Of a DNA stretch of 15,000 nt, positions 1 to 7,540 are shown in pieces. The notes below the pieces were generated by a model that saw only the letters and a program-made list of their open reading frames with translations, had not been told where the DNA came from and did no database searches. Numbering within the stretch: the stretch's first letter is position 1; each line of letters begins with the position of its first letter. This stretch comes from Penaeus vannamei. Taxonomy: Eukaryota; Arthropoda; Malacostraca; Decapoda; Penaeidae. The position numbers and the translations under genes are program-made. The stretch spans positions 17,388,969-17,403,968 of the forward strand of contig NC_091555.1 of NCBI RefSeq assembly GCF_042767895.1. The letters are read 5' to 3'.

Positions 1-388
1 TACGTTTTTTTTCCTTCCAACCCCTTTGTCTCTCCACTCTTCTCATCTCCTTTCACACTCCCTCCTTTCCATCTTCTATCTTTCTACCCTTCTTTCCCCT
101 TTCTTTCTCTTTTCTTTCTACCCTTCTTTTTTCCTGCAGATCTTCCTTCCATCTCCCTTTTTCCTGTTTCCTTCTCCCACCTTTCCTCCTTCCCTCTTCC
201 TTCTCTCCTCCCTTCCTTCTCTCTTTTTTTCCCGTTTACTTCTCCCACCTTTCCTCCTTCCCTCTTCCTTCTCTATTCCCTTCCTTCACCCTTTTTTCCG
301 TTTCCTTCTCCCACTTTTCTTCCTCCTCCCTTCTTTCTTATCCCCCCCCCCATCTTTCTCTCTTCTCTCCACCCCCCCTCAGAGAACC
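1..388. repeat. Polypyrimidine (CT-rich) tract
   Basis: The plus strand is almost pure C and T, with T-runs, CCTTCC and CTTCTC motifs and very few purines. No gene is readable: the open frame across it is only Ser/Leu/Phe/Pro, as expected from CT repeats, and begins at a TTG. The tract contains a 66-68 bp tandem repeat, listed separately. It directly precedes a purine tract of opposite polarity, with about 60 bp of ordinary sequence between them. Confidence 0.9.
159..350. repeat. 66-68 bp minisatellite, about 3 copies
   Basis: The word CTTCTCCCAC starts at 171, 239 and 305, a spacing of 68 and 66 bp. Each copy is preceded by a T-run and CCGTTT-like bases (CTGTTT in the first) and followed by TTTCCTCCTTCC or a diverged version of it. 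The third copy is less conserved and fades out near 350. This is a true tandem duplication inside the pyrimidine tract, not just low complexity. Confidence 0.75.
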
Positions 389-450
389 GCTGAGGTGTGT
401 TCTGCAGATTAGGTGTGTTTGTGCAGACTCTCTTGGGTCCGCTATATCCG
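389..450. other. Short unique spacer with 18 bp tandem duplication
   Basis: This is a small island of mixed sequence between the pyrimidine tract and the purine tract. AGGTGTGTTCTGCAGA (393-408) is followed by AGGTGTGTTTGTGCAGA (411-427), an imperfect direct duplication with an 18 bp offset. No gene or RNA is recognisable. Confidence 0.7.
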
Positions 451-470
451 AGGAGAGGGATGGAAGGGGG

Positions 471-590
471 AGGGAGATAAGGAAGATAGAGAGAAGGGGG
501 AGGGAGATGAGGAAGAGGGAGGGAAGGGAGAGGGAGATGAGCAAGAGGGAGGGAAGGCGGAGGAAGACGAGGAAGAGGGAGGAGAGGGAG
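471..590. repeat. 30 bp tandem array, 4 units
   Basis: Units begin exactly every 30 bp at 471, 501, 531 and 561, each starting AGGGAGAT(A/G)A or AGGAAGACGA and continuing GG/GC-AAGAGGGAGG. A partial unit precedes 471. Thirty bases is ten codons, so the plus frame starting at 413 reads a diverged acidic decapeptide of the type GEGDEEEGGK. That frame has no ATG at its start (GTG) and no other coding evidence, so I call it a repeat. Confidence 0.85.
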
Positions 591-694
591 GAAAGGAGAC
601 GGTGGAGAGGTGAGGAGAAAGAAGAAGGGAAGAGACAAAAGGACGAGATAGAAAGGAGAAAATATGAGGAAACGAGAGAAGAGGAGAGATAGGA

Positions 695-795
695 AAGGAG
701 ACGAGGGCATGTTGGGACACAACGGGAAACTAGGACTTGATGCGACAGTTTCAGTGTCGACGAGATCATGCAGTAAGTGGCGAATAAAGGAGAAT
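695..795. other. Unique island in purine tract
   Basis: About 100 bp of mixed sequence (GGGCATGTTGGGACACAACG, TTTCAGTGTCGACGAGATC and onward) interrupts the purine block. It has no readable gene, RNA or known motif. It probably records the sequence that existed before the flanking repeats expanded. Confidence 0.5.
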
Positions 796-1094
796 GAAAG
801 TAAGAAACCACGAGAGTGAGTGAAAGAGAGAAAGAGGGGAGGATGGGAGGAGGGAAAGAGAGAGAAAAAGAGAGGAGGAGGAGGAGAGAGAGAGACAGAC
901 AGAGACAGAGAAAAACAGAGAGACAGAGACAGACAGAGCATAAAAACAACCACGAAAAAGAAAGGGAAAATCAAACAATCAGACCTTCCTTACAAAGAAA
1001 AGAAGAAACAAAGCAAAGAATCACAAGAAAGAGCAAGAGAACGGAAATGAAAATATTAAACAAAACACAAGAAAAGACAAGAGAAGAACACAAG

Positions 1095-1205
1095 AACACC
1101 TCGAGATCCGAGTAAATATCCCGCATTCTCCCGGCCGCCCGAGTGCCTTCACCTGATGAAGACGAAGACGAGGCAGGACGCAGGATGGCCGAGCGGGATT
1201 TCTTG
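1095..1205. other. Unique, CpG-containing island
   Basis: A mixed segment (CTCGAGATCCGAGTAAATATC, then CCCGGCCGCCCGAGTG) lies between GA repeats. It holds several CpGs and a short GACGAAGACGAGG stretch. No gene or RNA is recognisable. Confidence 0.5.
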
Positions 1206-1224
1206 CAGGAAGGGGAAGAAGGAG

Positions 1225-1790
1225 GAGGAGGAGAGGAGAGGAAGGGGTAGAAGGAGGAGATAGAGAGGGAAGGAAGGGAGGCGGAGAGGAAGGGATGGAA
1301 GGAGGAGGTGGAGAGGAGAGGAAGGCATAAAAGGAGGAGGTGGAGAGGGAAGGAGGAGGTGGAGAGGAGAGGAAGGGATTGAAGGAGAAGGTGGAGATGG
1401 AAGGAGGAGGTGGAGAGGAGAAGAAGAGATGGAAGGAGGAGGAGGAGAGGAGAGAAAGGGATGGAAGGAGGAGGTGGAGGGAGAGAGGAAGGGATGAAAG
1501 GAGGATGTGGAGAGGAGAGGAAGGGATAGAAGGAGGAGGTGGAGGGGGAGAGGAAGGGATGGAAGTAAGAGGTGGAGACGGCAGGAAGGGATAGAAGGAT
1601 TAGGTGGAGAGGGAAGGAAGGGATAGAAGGAGGAGGTGGAGTGGGAAGGAAGGGTTGGTAAAAGGAGGTAGAGAGGGAACGAAGGGACAGGAGGAGGAGG
1701 AAGTGGAAAAGGAAGGAAAGATGGAGGAGGAGAAGGAAGGAACGGATAGAAGGAGGAGGTGGAGGGGGAAGGAAGGGATAGGAGGAGATG
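1225..1790. repeat. 32 bp purine minisatellite, about 18 copies
   Basis: The core GGAGGTGGAG, followed by AGGAGAGGAAGGGAT and AGAAGGA, recurs with its T at 1309, 1341, 1360, 1392, 1411, then about 1443 (as A), 1475, 1508, 1540, 1573, 1605, 1637 and 1669. The spacing is 32-33 bp, apart from two short 19 bp units. Copies before 1300 and after 1670 are more diverged. The period is not a multiple of three, so the open frames across it cannot encode a regular repeat protein. Confidence 0.85.
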
Positions 1791-2389
1791 AGAGGGAAGG
1801 GGGGAGGGAGGAGAAAGGAGAGAGAAGGGAGAGGCAGAAGCGGGGAGAAAGAATCGAAGGGAAAAACCTTTGGGATGCTGAGCAAAGGAGAAAGTGGGAG
1901 GAGGGAGAATGAGGGGGAGAAAGCAGATACCGGATGGAGAGAAAAAGGAAAAATCATGAGATAAAAGAGGGAGATGGAGAGAAGATAGAGATACATGAAA
2001 GAAATATATAGAAGAGGAGAGAAGCGAGACAAAAAAAGAGGTGAAGTAAATTAGGGAAGAGAGACCGACTGAAAAAGCAAGGGAGAAAAGGAGACGGAAA
2101 GGAATAGAATAGAAAAGGAGGGGAGAGAAGTGAATGAGTAGAAAATAGGGAGACAAAAGAAAAGAACAGAGTGGCAGAGAAAAGGTTTGATAAATGTGTA
2201 GTAAAGAGAAAATGGACAGAGGAAAGGGAAAGATAGAGACATATGATAGCAAAGAAAACAGAAAACAGAAAGAAAACGAGTAAAGAAACTAGAGAAAAAG
2301 ACGAGAGAGAAAGCCAAGAAAGGGGTGAATAGAGAAAGGTGGAAGGAAAAGAGTAGGAGAAGGAGGAGAGACAACTAGGTGGGAGGGGA

Positions 2390-2560
2390 ACTCTGTTGAG
2401 CTTTAAGGGCTATTTTTCCTTGCATGTTGTCTGAGGTGATTATCGAAGAGGGGGGAGGGGGGGGTGTCCAGTACAGGTGCGGATTAAGTTGTGTTTGCGT
2501 CAGGCTGGAGGGGGGTAGGGGGGAGGGGGATGTCCCGGCATCTTGCGAAATCTTTCCAAA
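2390..2560. other. Mixed unique segment with G-rich runs
   Basis: Ordinary sequence (AACTCTGTTGAGCTTTAAGG, CTTGCATGTTGTCTGAGG) is followed by G-runs around 2451-2467 and 2511-2530. No gene or RNA is recognisable. The G-runs could form quadruplexes on the plus strand. Confidence 0.45.
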
Positions 2561-2885
2561 AAGGAGGATTAGGAAGGAAAGGGAATGAAGAAGGGAAGGG
2601 ATTGTGGACGGCGATAAGAGGGAAGAAGAAAATGGTGAGAAAAGTAACACGAGGGGTAAAAAAGAGAGGAAAAGGAGGAGGAGGAGGAGGAAGAAAAGGG
2701 GAAAATAAGTGGAAAATACGAGGAGCAAAGATAGATAATAATAATATATTTTGGGACAGAAGATATAAAGCAACAAAAAACAAAAGAATATATGCATATT
2801 ATAATTTTAGTGTCATTATCCTGCAAAACAAAGCACAAAAACGTACATAATATTCCCGTGTATTTTAGGCGAGGAATGACACTCG
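2560..2885. other. GA-rich then A/T-rich segment, no gene
   Basis: A GA-rich part, including a GGA run near 2671-2692, passes into an A/T-rich stretch (2720-2870) with ATAATAATATATTTTG and TATGCATATTATAATT. The latter contains a near-palindromic ATATGCATAT. I see no coding evidence. The Lys/Arg-rich frame across it is compositional. Confidence 0.5.
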
Positions 2886-3200
2886 GTCACTGGCCTTGGA
2901 GCAGGAAGGGAGGCCGGCAGGTGCTCCTCCTCGGCGACCGGTGGAGGGCGAGGGGGAGGGAGAGGGCGAGGGAAAGAGAGATGGAGAGAGAGGGGGGGAG
3001 AGCGAGGGAGAGGGAAAGAGAGAGGGAGAGGGAGAGGGCGAGGGAGGGGGAGAGGGAAAGAGAGAAGGCGAGGGAATGGGGGAGGGAGAGGGAGAGAGAG
3101 AGAGAGAGAGAGGATGAGGGTGAAGCCGAGGGCGAGAGCGAAGGCGAGGGCGAGGGAAAGAGAGAGGAGAGAGAGAGAGAGAGAGAAGGAGAGACAGAGA
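2885..3200. repeat. GAGGGM/GAGAGA hexamer-dinucleotide tract
   Basis: The strand is built from GAGGGA, GAGGGC, GAAAGA and GAGAGA blocks. The hexamer phase produces Gly-Glu and Arg-Glu dipeptide frames on the plus strand and Ser-Pro or Ser-Leu frames on the minus strand. These are typical repeat artefacts. The 3' part (3091-3112 and 3163-3186) is nearly pure (GA)n. Confidence 0.85.
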
Positions 3201-3475
3201 GAAGGACCGACCCATAGAAAGACAGACAGCAAGACAAAGTACCGTCTCACCCGCAGCGAATCCAAGACGCGCCGAAGACCCAAGCCTCCGTCGTCTAAAC
3301 GCAGCATAAATGATTCAGAGAGTCTCATACGACACCGAGACGCGACCACCCGAAGCAGCCCCCCACCCCCCACCCCCTCCCTCGCGCCGGGTGCCAGAGC
3401 GCTGCCACGGAGTCTCATTGCGCGTTTAAAAGCGCCTCGAGTTTCCTTTGGCACTTTCCTTGAGACTCTTCGCTC
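3200..3475. other. Unique CpG-containing segment, no clear gene
   Basis: A mixed, fairly GC-rich stretch with several CpGs. GAGTCTCA occurs at 3320-3327 and 3410-3417, and its inverted form TGAGACTC at 3461-3468. A near-palindrome GCGCGTTTAAAAGCGC lies at 3420-3435. It has a TTTAAAAG element that resembles a TATA variant, but no initiator at the right distance. Open frames on both strands cross it but run straight into GA repeat, so I do not call a gene. Confidence 0.5.
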
Positions 3476-3491
3476 GGGGGGGGGGGGGGGG
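3476..3491 (+). repeat. Poly-G run of 16
   Basis: Sixteen consecutive G on the plus strand. Long G homopolymers are rare because they form quadruplexes and are slippage-prone. The true length may be misjudged by sequencing. Confidence 0.9.
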
Positions 3492-3599
3492 TGGAGTGAG
3501 GGAAATTTCTAGAATGCAGGAAGTGAATTTAGGGATTTTTGCCTTGTTCTTGAGTCCTTGTTCTTATTCTTCTCGTTGTCTTATTCTTTCCTTCCGTCC

Positions 3600-3785
3600 G
3601 TTAAAGAGAGAGGAGAGATGGATAGGAGTGAAGAAATAGGGAAAATAGGGTTGGAGAAGGGAGTGAATGGAGAGAGAAGGGAGGGGGAAGAGAAAAAAGG
3701 AGGGGACTCTGGGACAGAAGAATATAGAGAAGAAATGAAGAATAGAAGAAAGGGAGAAAGAAGTACAATAAGGAAAAATTATAAA
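3600..3785. repeat. Purine-rich GA tract
   Basis: A GAGAGA, GGGAAAATAGGG and AGAAGA-rich strand with no gene. It continues the plus-strand purine bias of the first 3.2 kb after a short mixed segment. Confidence 0.8.
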
Positions 3786-3794
3786 ATGAAATAA

Positions 3795-3975
3795 TTAATG
3801 CAAGCAAACAGACAGATATATAAACAGACAAACAAATAGACAGACAGAGAAACAGACAAACAGCAAGACGGAGAGGAAGACAGACATACAGACAAATGGA
3901 GAGAAAGACAGACATGCAGACAAATAAATAGAGTGACAGACAGCCAGCCAGAAAGACGGAGAGAGAGAGAAATGC
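3795..3975. repeat. Degenerate (ACAG/ACAA) tetranucleotide tract
   Basis: ACAGACAG, ACAAACAA, AGACAGACAT and CAGCCAGC blocks follow one another, interspersed with ATAAATA. The minus-strand frame reads Ser/Val/Cys/Leu-rich repeats (such as LSVCLSVC) created by the tetranucleotide. No gene is supported. Confidence 0.85.
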
Positions 3976-4059
3976 ACAAAGAGAGTCAAGTACAATAAAA
4001 AACAATAAGAAAAAGAGAATGCAAAGTTCAGAGAATTTGAGCCACGGGCCATGTCTTAT

Positions 4060-4080
4060 AACCTCAATTATTTTGAGGTT
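4060..4080. repeat. Perfect 8 bp hairpin, 5 nt loop
   Basis: AACCTCAA at 4060-4067 and TTGAGGTT at 4073-4080 are exact reverse complements with a TTATT loop. It sits 36 bp upstream of the 12 bp repeat array. It could be chance or a boundary structure; there is no T-run to suggest a terminator. Confidence 0.6.
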
Positions 4081-4115
4081 CTAAGCACTTCTTGATTGCA
4101 ATGGCACCCCCTCAG

Positions 4116-4509
4116 ATAGAGGCTAAGATAGAGCCTAAGACACAGCCCGAGATAAAGCTCAAGATGGAGCCTAAGAAAGAGCCCAAGATATAGTCCAAGG
4201 TAGAGCCTAAGACATAGCCCAAAATAAAGCCCAAGATAAAGCTTTCGATAGAGCCCAAGATATAGCCTAAGATAGAGCCCAAGATGGAGTCTAAGATAGA
4301 GCTCAAGATAGATCCTAAGACAGAGCCCAAAATAGAGCCCAGGACAGAGCCTAAGATAGAGCCCAAGGTGGAGTCTAAGATAGAGCTCAAGATTGATCCT
4401 AAGACAGAGCCCAAGACAGAGCCTAAGATAGAGCCCAAGGTGGAGTCGAAGACAGCTCAAGATAGAACCTAAAATAGAGCTTAAGACAGAGCCCAAGATA
4501 GATCCTAAG
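4116..4509. repeat. 12 bp array reading Lys-Ile-Glu-Pro units, about 33 copies
   Basis: The unit is AAG-A(T/C)A-GAG-CC(T/C), about 33 copies in 394 bp. From an ATG at 4101 the plus frame reads MAPPQIEAKIEP and then tetrapeptide units. The phase is kept for over 340 bp, but TAG stops occur at 4191, 4215 and 4263, each at the GAG codon position. From the ATG at 4284 the frame is open for 62 codons. A 2 bp loss near 4455 shifts the frame, after which the repeat continues in the next frame to a TGA at 4570. A higher-order pattern is visible: GGAGTC recurs at 4287, 4371 and 4443 (84 and 72 bp, that is 7 and 6 units). A 12 bp satellite keeps codon phase automatically, so coding function is not shown. 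A decayed repeat-protein exon remains possible. Confidence 0.85.
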
Positions 4510-4740
4510 GACGGAAGGTTCATTAGGTTGCCTCCAAGAGAGCCTCGTCACCGGGTTGGCACTGACCTGTGAAGCTGGTCGATGCCACCTGTCCTTTGCT
4601 CGCTCTTCGGTTTTTCCTTTAGTTTATATCGTTCCTTAACTCTTCTATTAGTATCTTTAATTTCTTTTTCCTCTTTTCTTCTTCATCTTCATCTTAATTA
4701 TTTTTCTTCCTCCTCTTCTTCTCCCGCGACATTTCGGTCT
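4510..4740. other. Unique segment grading into T-rich sequence
   Basis: From 4510 to about 4600 the sequence is unique and mixed (GGAAGGTTCATTAGGTTGCC, CACTGACCTGTGAAGCTGG). It then becomes T/C-rich. No gene, RNA or known regulatory element is recognised. Confidence 0.45.
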
Positions 4741-4742
4741 TT

Positions 4743-4822
4743 GTCTTATTATTGTTATTGTAATTATTATTATTATTGTTATTATTTTTTATTGTTATTG
4801 TTTATTGTTATTATTGTTATTA

Positions 4823-4899
<77 letters not shown>

Positions 4900-5290
4900 G
4901 CTATTATTATTATTTTTTTATTATTACTATCATTATTATTATTATAAATGTCATTATCATTATCAACATTATTGTCATTATTAATATCAATATTATTATT
5001 ACAATTATTGTTATTCTTTTATTTTCATGATTATTATTATCATTATTTAATTATTATTATTATTATTGCTATTGCTTCTATTATTATTATTAGCATAATC
5101 ACTATTGTTATTATAAGCATTATCATTATTATTATTAATATTATTATTGTTGTTGTTAATGTAGTTATTAATTAATGTTATTATTGTTATTGTTATTATT
5201 ATCATTCTATTATTATCATTATCATTATTATCATGATTATCATCACCATCATCATCATTACCATTATTATTATCATTATCATTCCTGTTT
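4743..5290. repeat. (ATT/ATC)n trinucleotide array
   Basis: The block is dominated by TTA/ATT, with GTT, CTT and ATC variants. The purest part is an uninterrupted TTA run of 74 bp at 4826-4899. Towards 5215-5290 the unit drifts to ATC/ATT. Poly-Ile, poly-Tyr and poly-Leu frames come from this repeat and are not genes. Confidence 0.95.
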
Positions 5291-5570
5291 CCATTACTCC
5301 AACGTTACTCCTTTCATCAACCTTCCTTCTCCCCCTCCCGTTCCTTTTTTTTTCTTTTATTCGTCTCTTTTTGACCCGTTTATTCAGATTAATCTCTCGA
5401 CCTGGATAGAATTCACGCCGGAGAGTGCTCAGTCTGTTTAAATATACTCTCTCCTCTAAGGTGGCTTCGTTGGGCCAAGGAGCGAGTGCCGTATGAGTGA
5501 ATATTTAATAGATGTGCTGCGCCAATAGTATGAGCGTGTGTGTTTGAGGGAGGGGGGTTAGTGTGTTGGG

Positions 5571-5572
<2 letters not shown>
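5290..5572. other. Unique stretch, no gene seen
   Basis: Mixed sequence from CCTGTTTCCATTACTCC through AATTCACGCCGGAGAGTGC to a GT-rich shoulder at 5533-5572 that leads into the TA block. It has no coding region, tRNA box or promoter that I can support. Confidence 0.5.
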
Positions 5573-5977
<405 letters not shown>

Positions 5978-6480
5978 CAAAGAAATCTAGTATAAACACA
6001 ACTCCGGATCAAGTACCCTTGAATCAATATTTTTTTGACTTCCAGCACACCACGTGCCTGTTATTGCTTCAAAGACACAGACATATATCGAACGAATTTC
6101 TGATTTTGCAATGTCTATTACATTTCAGTTGCACACGTTGAATTATCTGAATTTTAGGAATGTTATCTGGTCAGCATCCTCTTCCTAGTCACAATGACTT
6201 GGAACTCAAAAGTGGAAATGACACAGTTACCCTCCCGTGGCTTGACCAATTTCACCCGTATGTAAATGACGTGTAATGTCGTAAAGCCGGAACCTAGAAG
6301 AAAACTCGCGCCAAACGAAGGCATTTAAATTCAGACAACTACGAGCTGGCGGGATGCAATCAGATCGTTAACCGCAGGACACAGTAGACAATATAGAGTT
6401 GTTTTAGGCGAGCGAAAAGCCGCGCTTGAGGGCCCGTCCTTGCCGATGCTTAAGAGCTGGGAGGGTCAAACACACGCGCA
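5978..6480. other. Unique stretch, no gene; isolated binding-site matches
   Basis: About 500 bp of ordinary sequence follows the TA block. I find no convincing open frame. Motif matches are CACGTG (E-box) at 6051-6056, TGACGTGTAATGTCG near 6267-6281, and GCGCCAAA at 6308-6315, the reverse of the E2F consensus TTTGGCGC. ATTTAAAT follows at 6323-6330. Such short motifs occur by chance, so a promoter is not claimed. Confidence 0.4.
6308..6315 (-). promoter_or_regulatory. Possible E2F site
   Basis: TTTGGCGC on the minus strand matches the TTTSSCGC consensus of the E2F/DP family, which controls replication genes in animals. An A/T element (ATTTAAAT, 6323-6330) lies nearby, but no gene is seen on either side within reach. 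An eight-base match can be chance. Confidence 0.2.
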
Positions 6481-6830
6481 CACACACAACTGAGCTTTCT
6501 CCCAAGCTTAATTAAAGCAGTTTTCCACTCCCCCTTTGATGCCTGCAGAACCCCCCCCCCCCACACCCATCCCATTCCCCTCGTCCCCTCCCCCTCCCCC
6601 AGCCCCGGTTCCAAAGCCCTTGGCACGCTGGACCGGGCGCGCGAGAGGTTAAAGAGAGCCTCTGTTCGGTGGAATCGGCCGCTGAAAGGCAATCTATCTG
6701 GGTGACTGGCACGTCCTAATTCAGCCGGTGACGAGGCGGGTTGGCGTGAGGGGGAGGGGGGGGGCTGGAAGGGGAGGGGGTGGGAGCTGTGGCATCAAGG
6801 GCCTGGCACTGCCGCCGCTGCCAAGGGTGA
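6480..6830. other. GC-rich stretch with C12 run and facing C/G tracts
   Basis: The sequence carries C12 at 6551-6562 and a C-rich tract to 6606. About 150 bp of unique CpG-containing sequence follows, then a G-rich tract at 6749-6785. The C and G tracts are roughly complementary: CCAGCCCC at 6599-6606 pairs with GGGGCTGG at 6761-6768, and the flanking C/G runs pair imperfectly. Open frames here are short and start at non-ATG codons, so no gene is called. Confidence 0.5.
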
Positions 6831-7135
6831 TTGTACCTATCGCTAAGCTATGTCGTAGCGTGCATAGTCGGTCGTTGCGTCTGCTTACGTCGGCCTTTCA
6901 GCTCAAGGAATATGAATCAAGGGATATTTTCGGGATCTTGTGGACCTTGTAGACCATCGACTGTATTGTTTTCAGAAATGCATTTCAATCAGAAACAGAC
7001 AGCAGCGTTTTTTGCTGTTGATTTTTTATCGGTTTTAGTTTGTTTTCTTTTTATTTTTTTTATTTTTTTATTAGTAGACTGAAAATGGTAATGAAAAATG
7101 GCATCTGACATATTTCAACCGCGATATCTCACAGA
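6830..7135. other. Unique stretch, no gene seen
   Basis: Ordinary sequence, becoming T-rich at 7005-7075. It includes a perfect 12 bp palindrome, GAAATGCATTTC, at 6975-6986; one or a few of these are expected by chance in 15 kb. Nothing else is recognisable. Confidence 0.45.
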
Positions 7136-7147
7136 TGAAAAAGACAC

Positions 7148-7350
7148 TCCCCCCCACCTTCCCCCCCCCCCCCCTGTCCGCCCACCTCCCACTTGGCAAA
7201 GGTCATCGTCATCGCCAGCTGGTGCCCCCCCCCCCCCCCACCATTCATCCCCCGTACCCCATCCTTCCCTCAACCCCCCACGAGCATCCAAGGTCATAAG
7301 TGACGTCACTCTTACCCGTCCCTCCCCCTTACCCCTCCCCCCTCACACGC
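7148..7350. other. C-homopolymer-rich segment
   Basis: C14 at 7161-7174 and C15 at 7225-7239, with further runs at 7149-7155, 7273-7279 and around 7322-7342. The Pro-rich frame produced is compositional. The segment lies just upstream of the candidate exon at 7369 and carries a CRE-like palindrome at 7299-7310. Confidence 0.7.
7288..7310 (+). promoter_or_regulatory. FTZ-F1-like site next to a CRE palindrome
   Basis: CCAAGGTCA at 7288-7296 fits the FTZ-F1/SF-1 monomer consensus YCAAGGYCR. Three bases on, AGTGACGTCACT at 7299-7310 is a perfect palindrome containing the full cAMP response element TGACGTCA. The pairing lies about 60 bp upstream of an ATG in a good translation context. The motifs are clear in sequence; function is inferred, and each could be chance. 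Confidence 0.3.
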
Positions 7351-7368
7351 GGAGGTCACCTGGCCACA

Positions 7369-7455
7369 ATGGCTGGTAAAACAAAGGAGTTTAAAATCCA
7401 GGATATAAAATTCCGCCCTGCTTTATTCCCTACGGGATTGGACGTGCAAATGCCG
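7369..7455 (+). CDS. Possible short first coding exon, unknown protein
   Basis: GCCACAATGGCT is a strong eukaryotic start context. The frame reads MAGKTKEFKIQDIKF and on for 29 codons of balanced, non-repetitive composition. It then meets CCG-GTATTT, a possible phase-0 splice donor, exactly where the sequence becomes T-rich like an intron. Upstream lie CpGs, C-runs and the CRE/FTZ-F1-like sites. I do not recognise the protein. Without splicing, the frame runs on into a Phe/Leu/Ile stretch from T-rich DNA. Against it: the segment is very short, the donor is mediocre, there is no partner exon, and a TATAAAA at 7404-7410 lies inside it. This is a weak candidate. Confidence 0.2.
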
Positions 7456-7540
7456 GTATTTTTATTATTTATTTTCTTGCTTTATTTTTTTTTTTATAGT
7501 ATTTTTTTTCTTTATCTCGTGCTATTTCTCTATTTCTTTT

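Larger units (their letters stand above)
440..2390. repeat. Long purine-rich (GA) tract
   Basis: For nearly 2 kb the plus strand is dominated by G and A, with motifs such as GAGGGA, GGAAGG and GAGAGA. Only short mixed islands interrupt it, near 700-790 and 1100-1200. It includes the 30 bp and 32 bp tandem arrays listed separately and a GACAGA-type patch at about 890-940. The longest open frames of the window lie on the minus strand here. They read only Ser/Pro/Leu/Phe and shift frame without changing character, so they are composition artefacts rather than genes. Confidence 0.9.

Noticed and set aside
471..1790. Regularly spaced repeats considered as a CRISPR array
   Set aside because: Units are directly tandem with no unique spacers, are purine-only, and lie in eukaryotic-type DNA.
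971..2252. Two overlapping minus-strand open frames of about 350-370 codons, the longest in the window
   Set aside because: They are made of Ser, Pro, Leu and Phe from the CT strand, overlap each other in different frames with the same character, and cross a 32 bp repeat that is not a multiple of three.
2816..3454. 212-codon minus-strand frame with an Arg-rich N-terminus
   Set aside because: More than half is Ser/Leu/Pro from the GA tract, and the rest has no recognised motif.
4068..4523. Minus-strand 151-codon frame of Leu/Gly/Tyr/Arg repeats
   Set aside because: The reverse complement of the 12 bp unit has no stop codon in this frame, so the opening is automatic.
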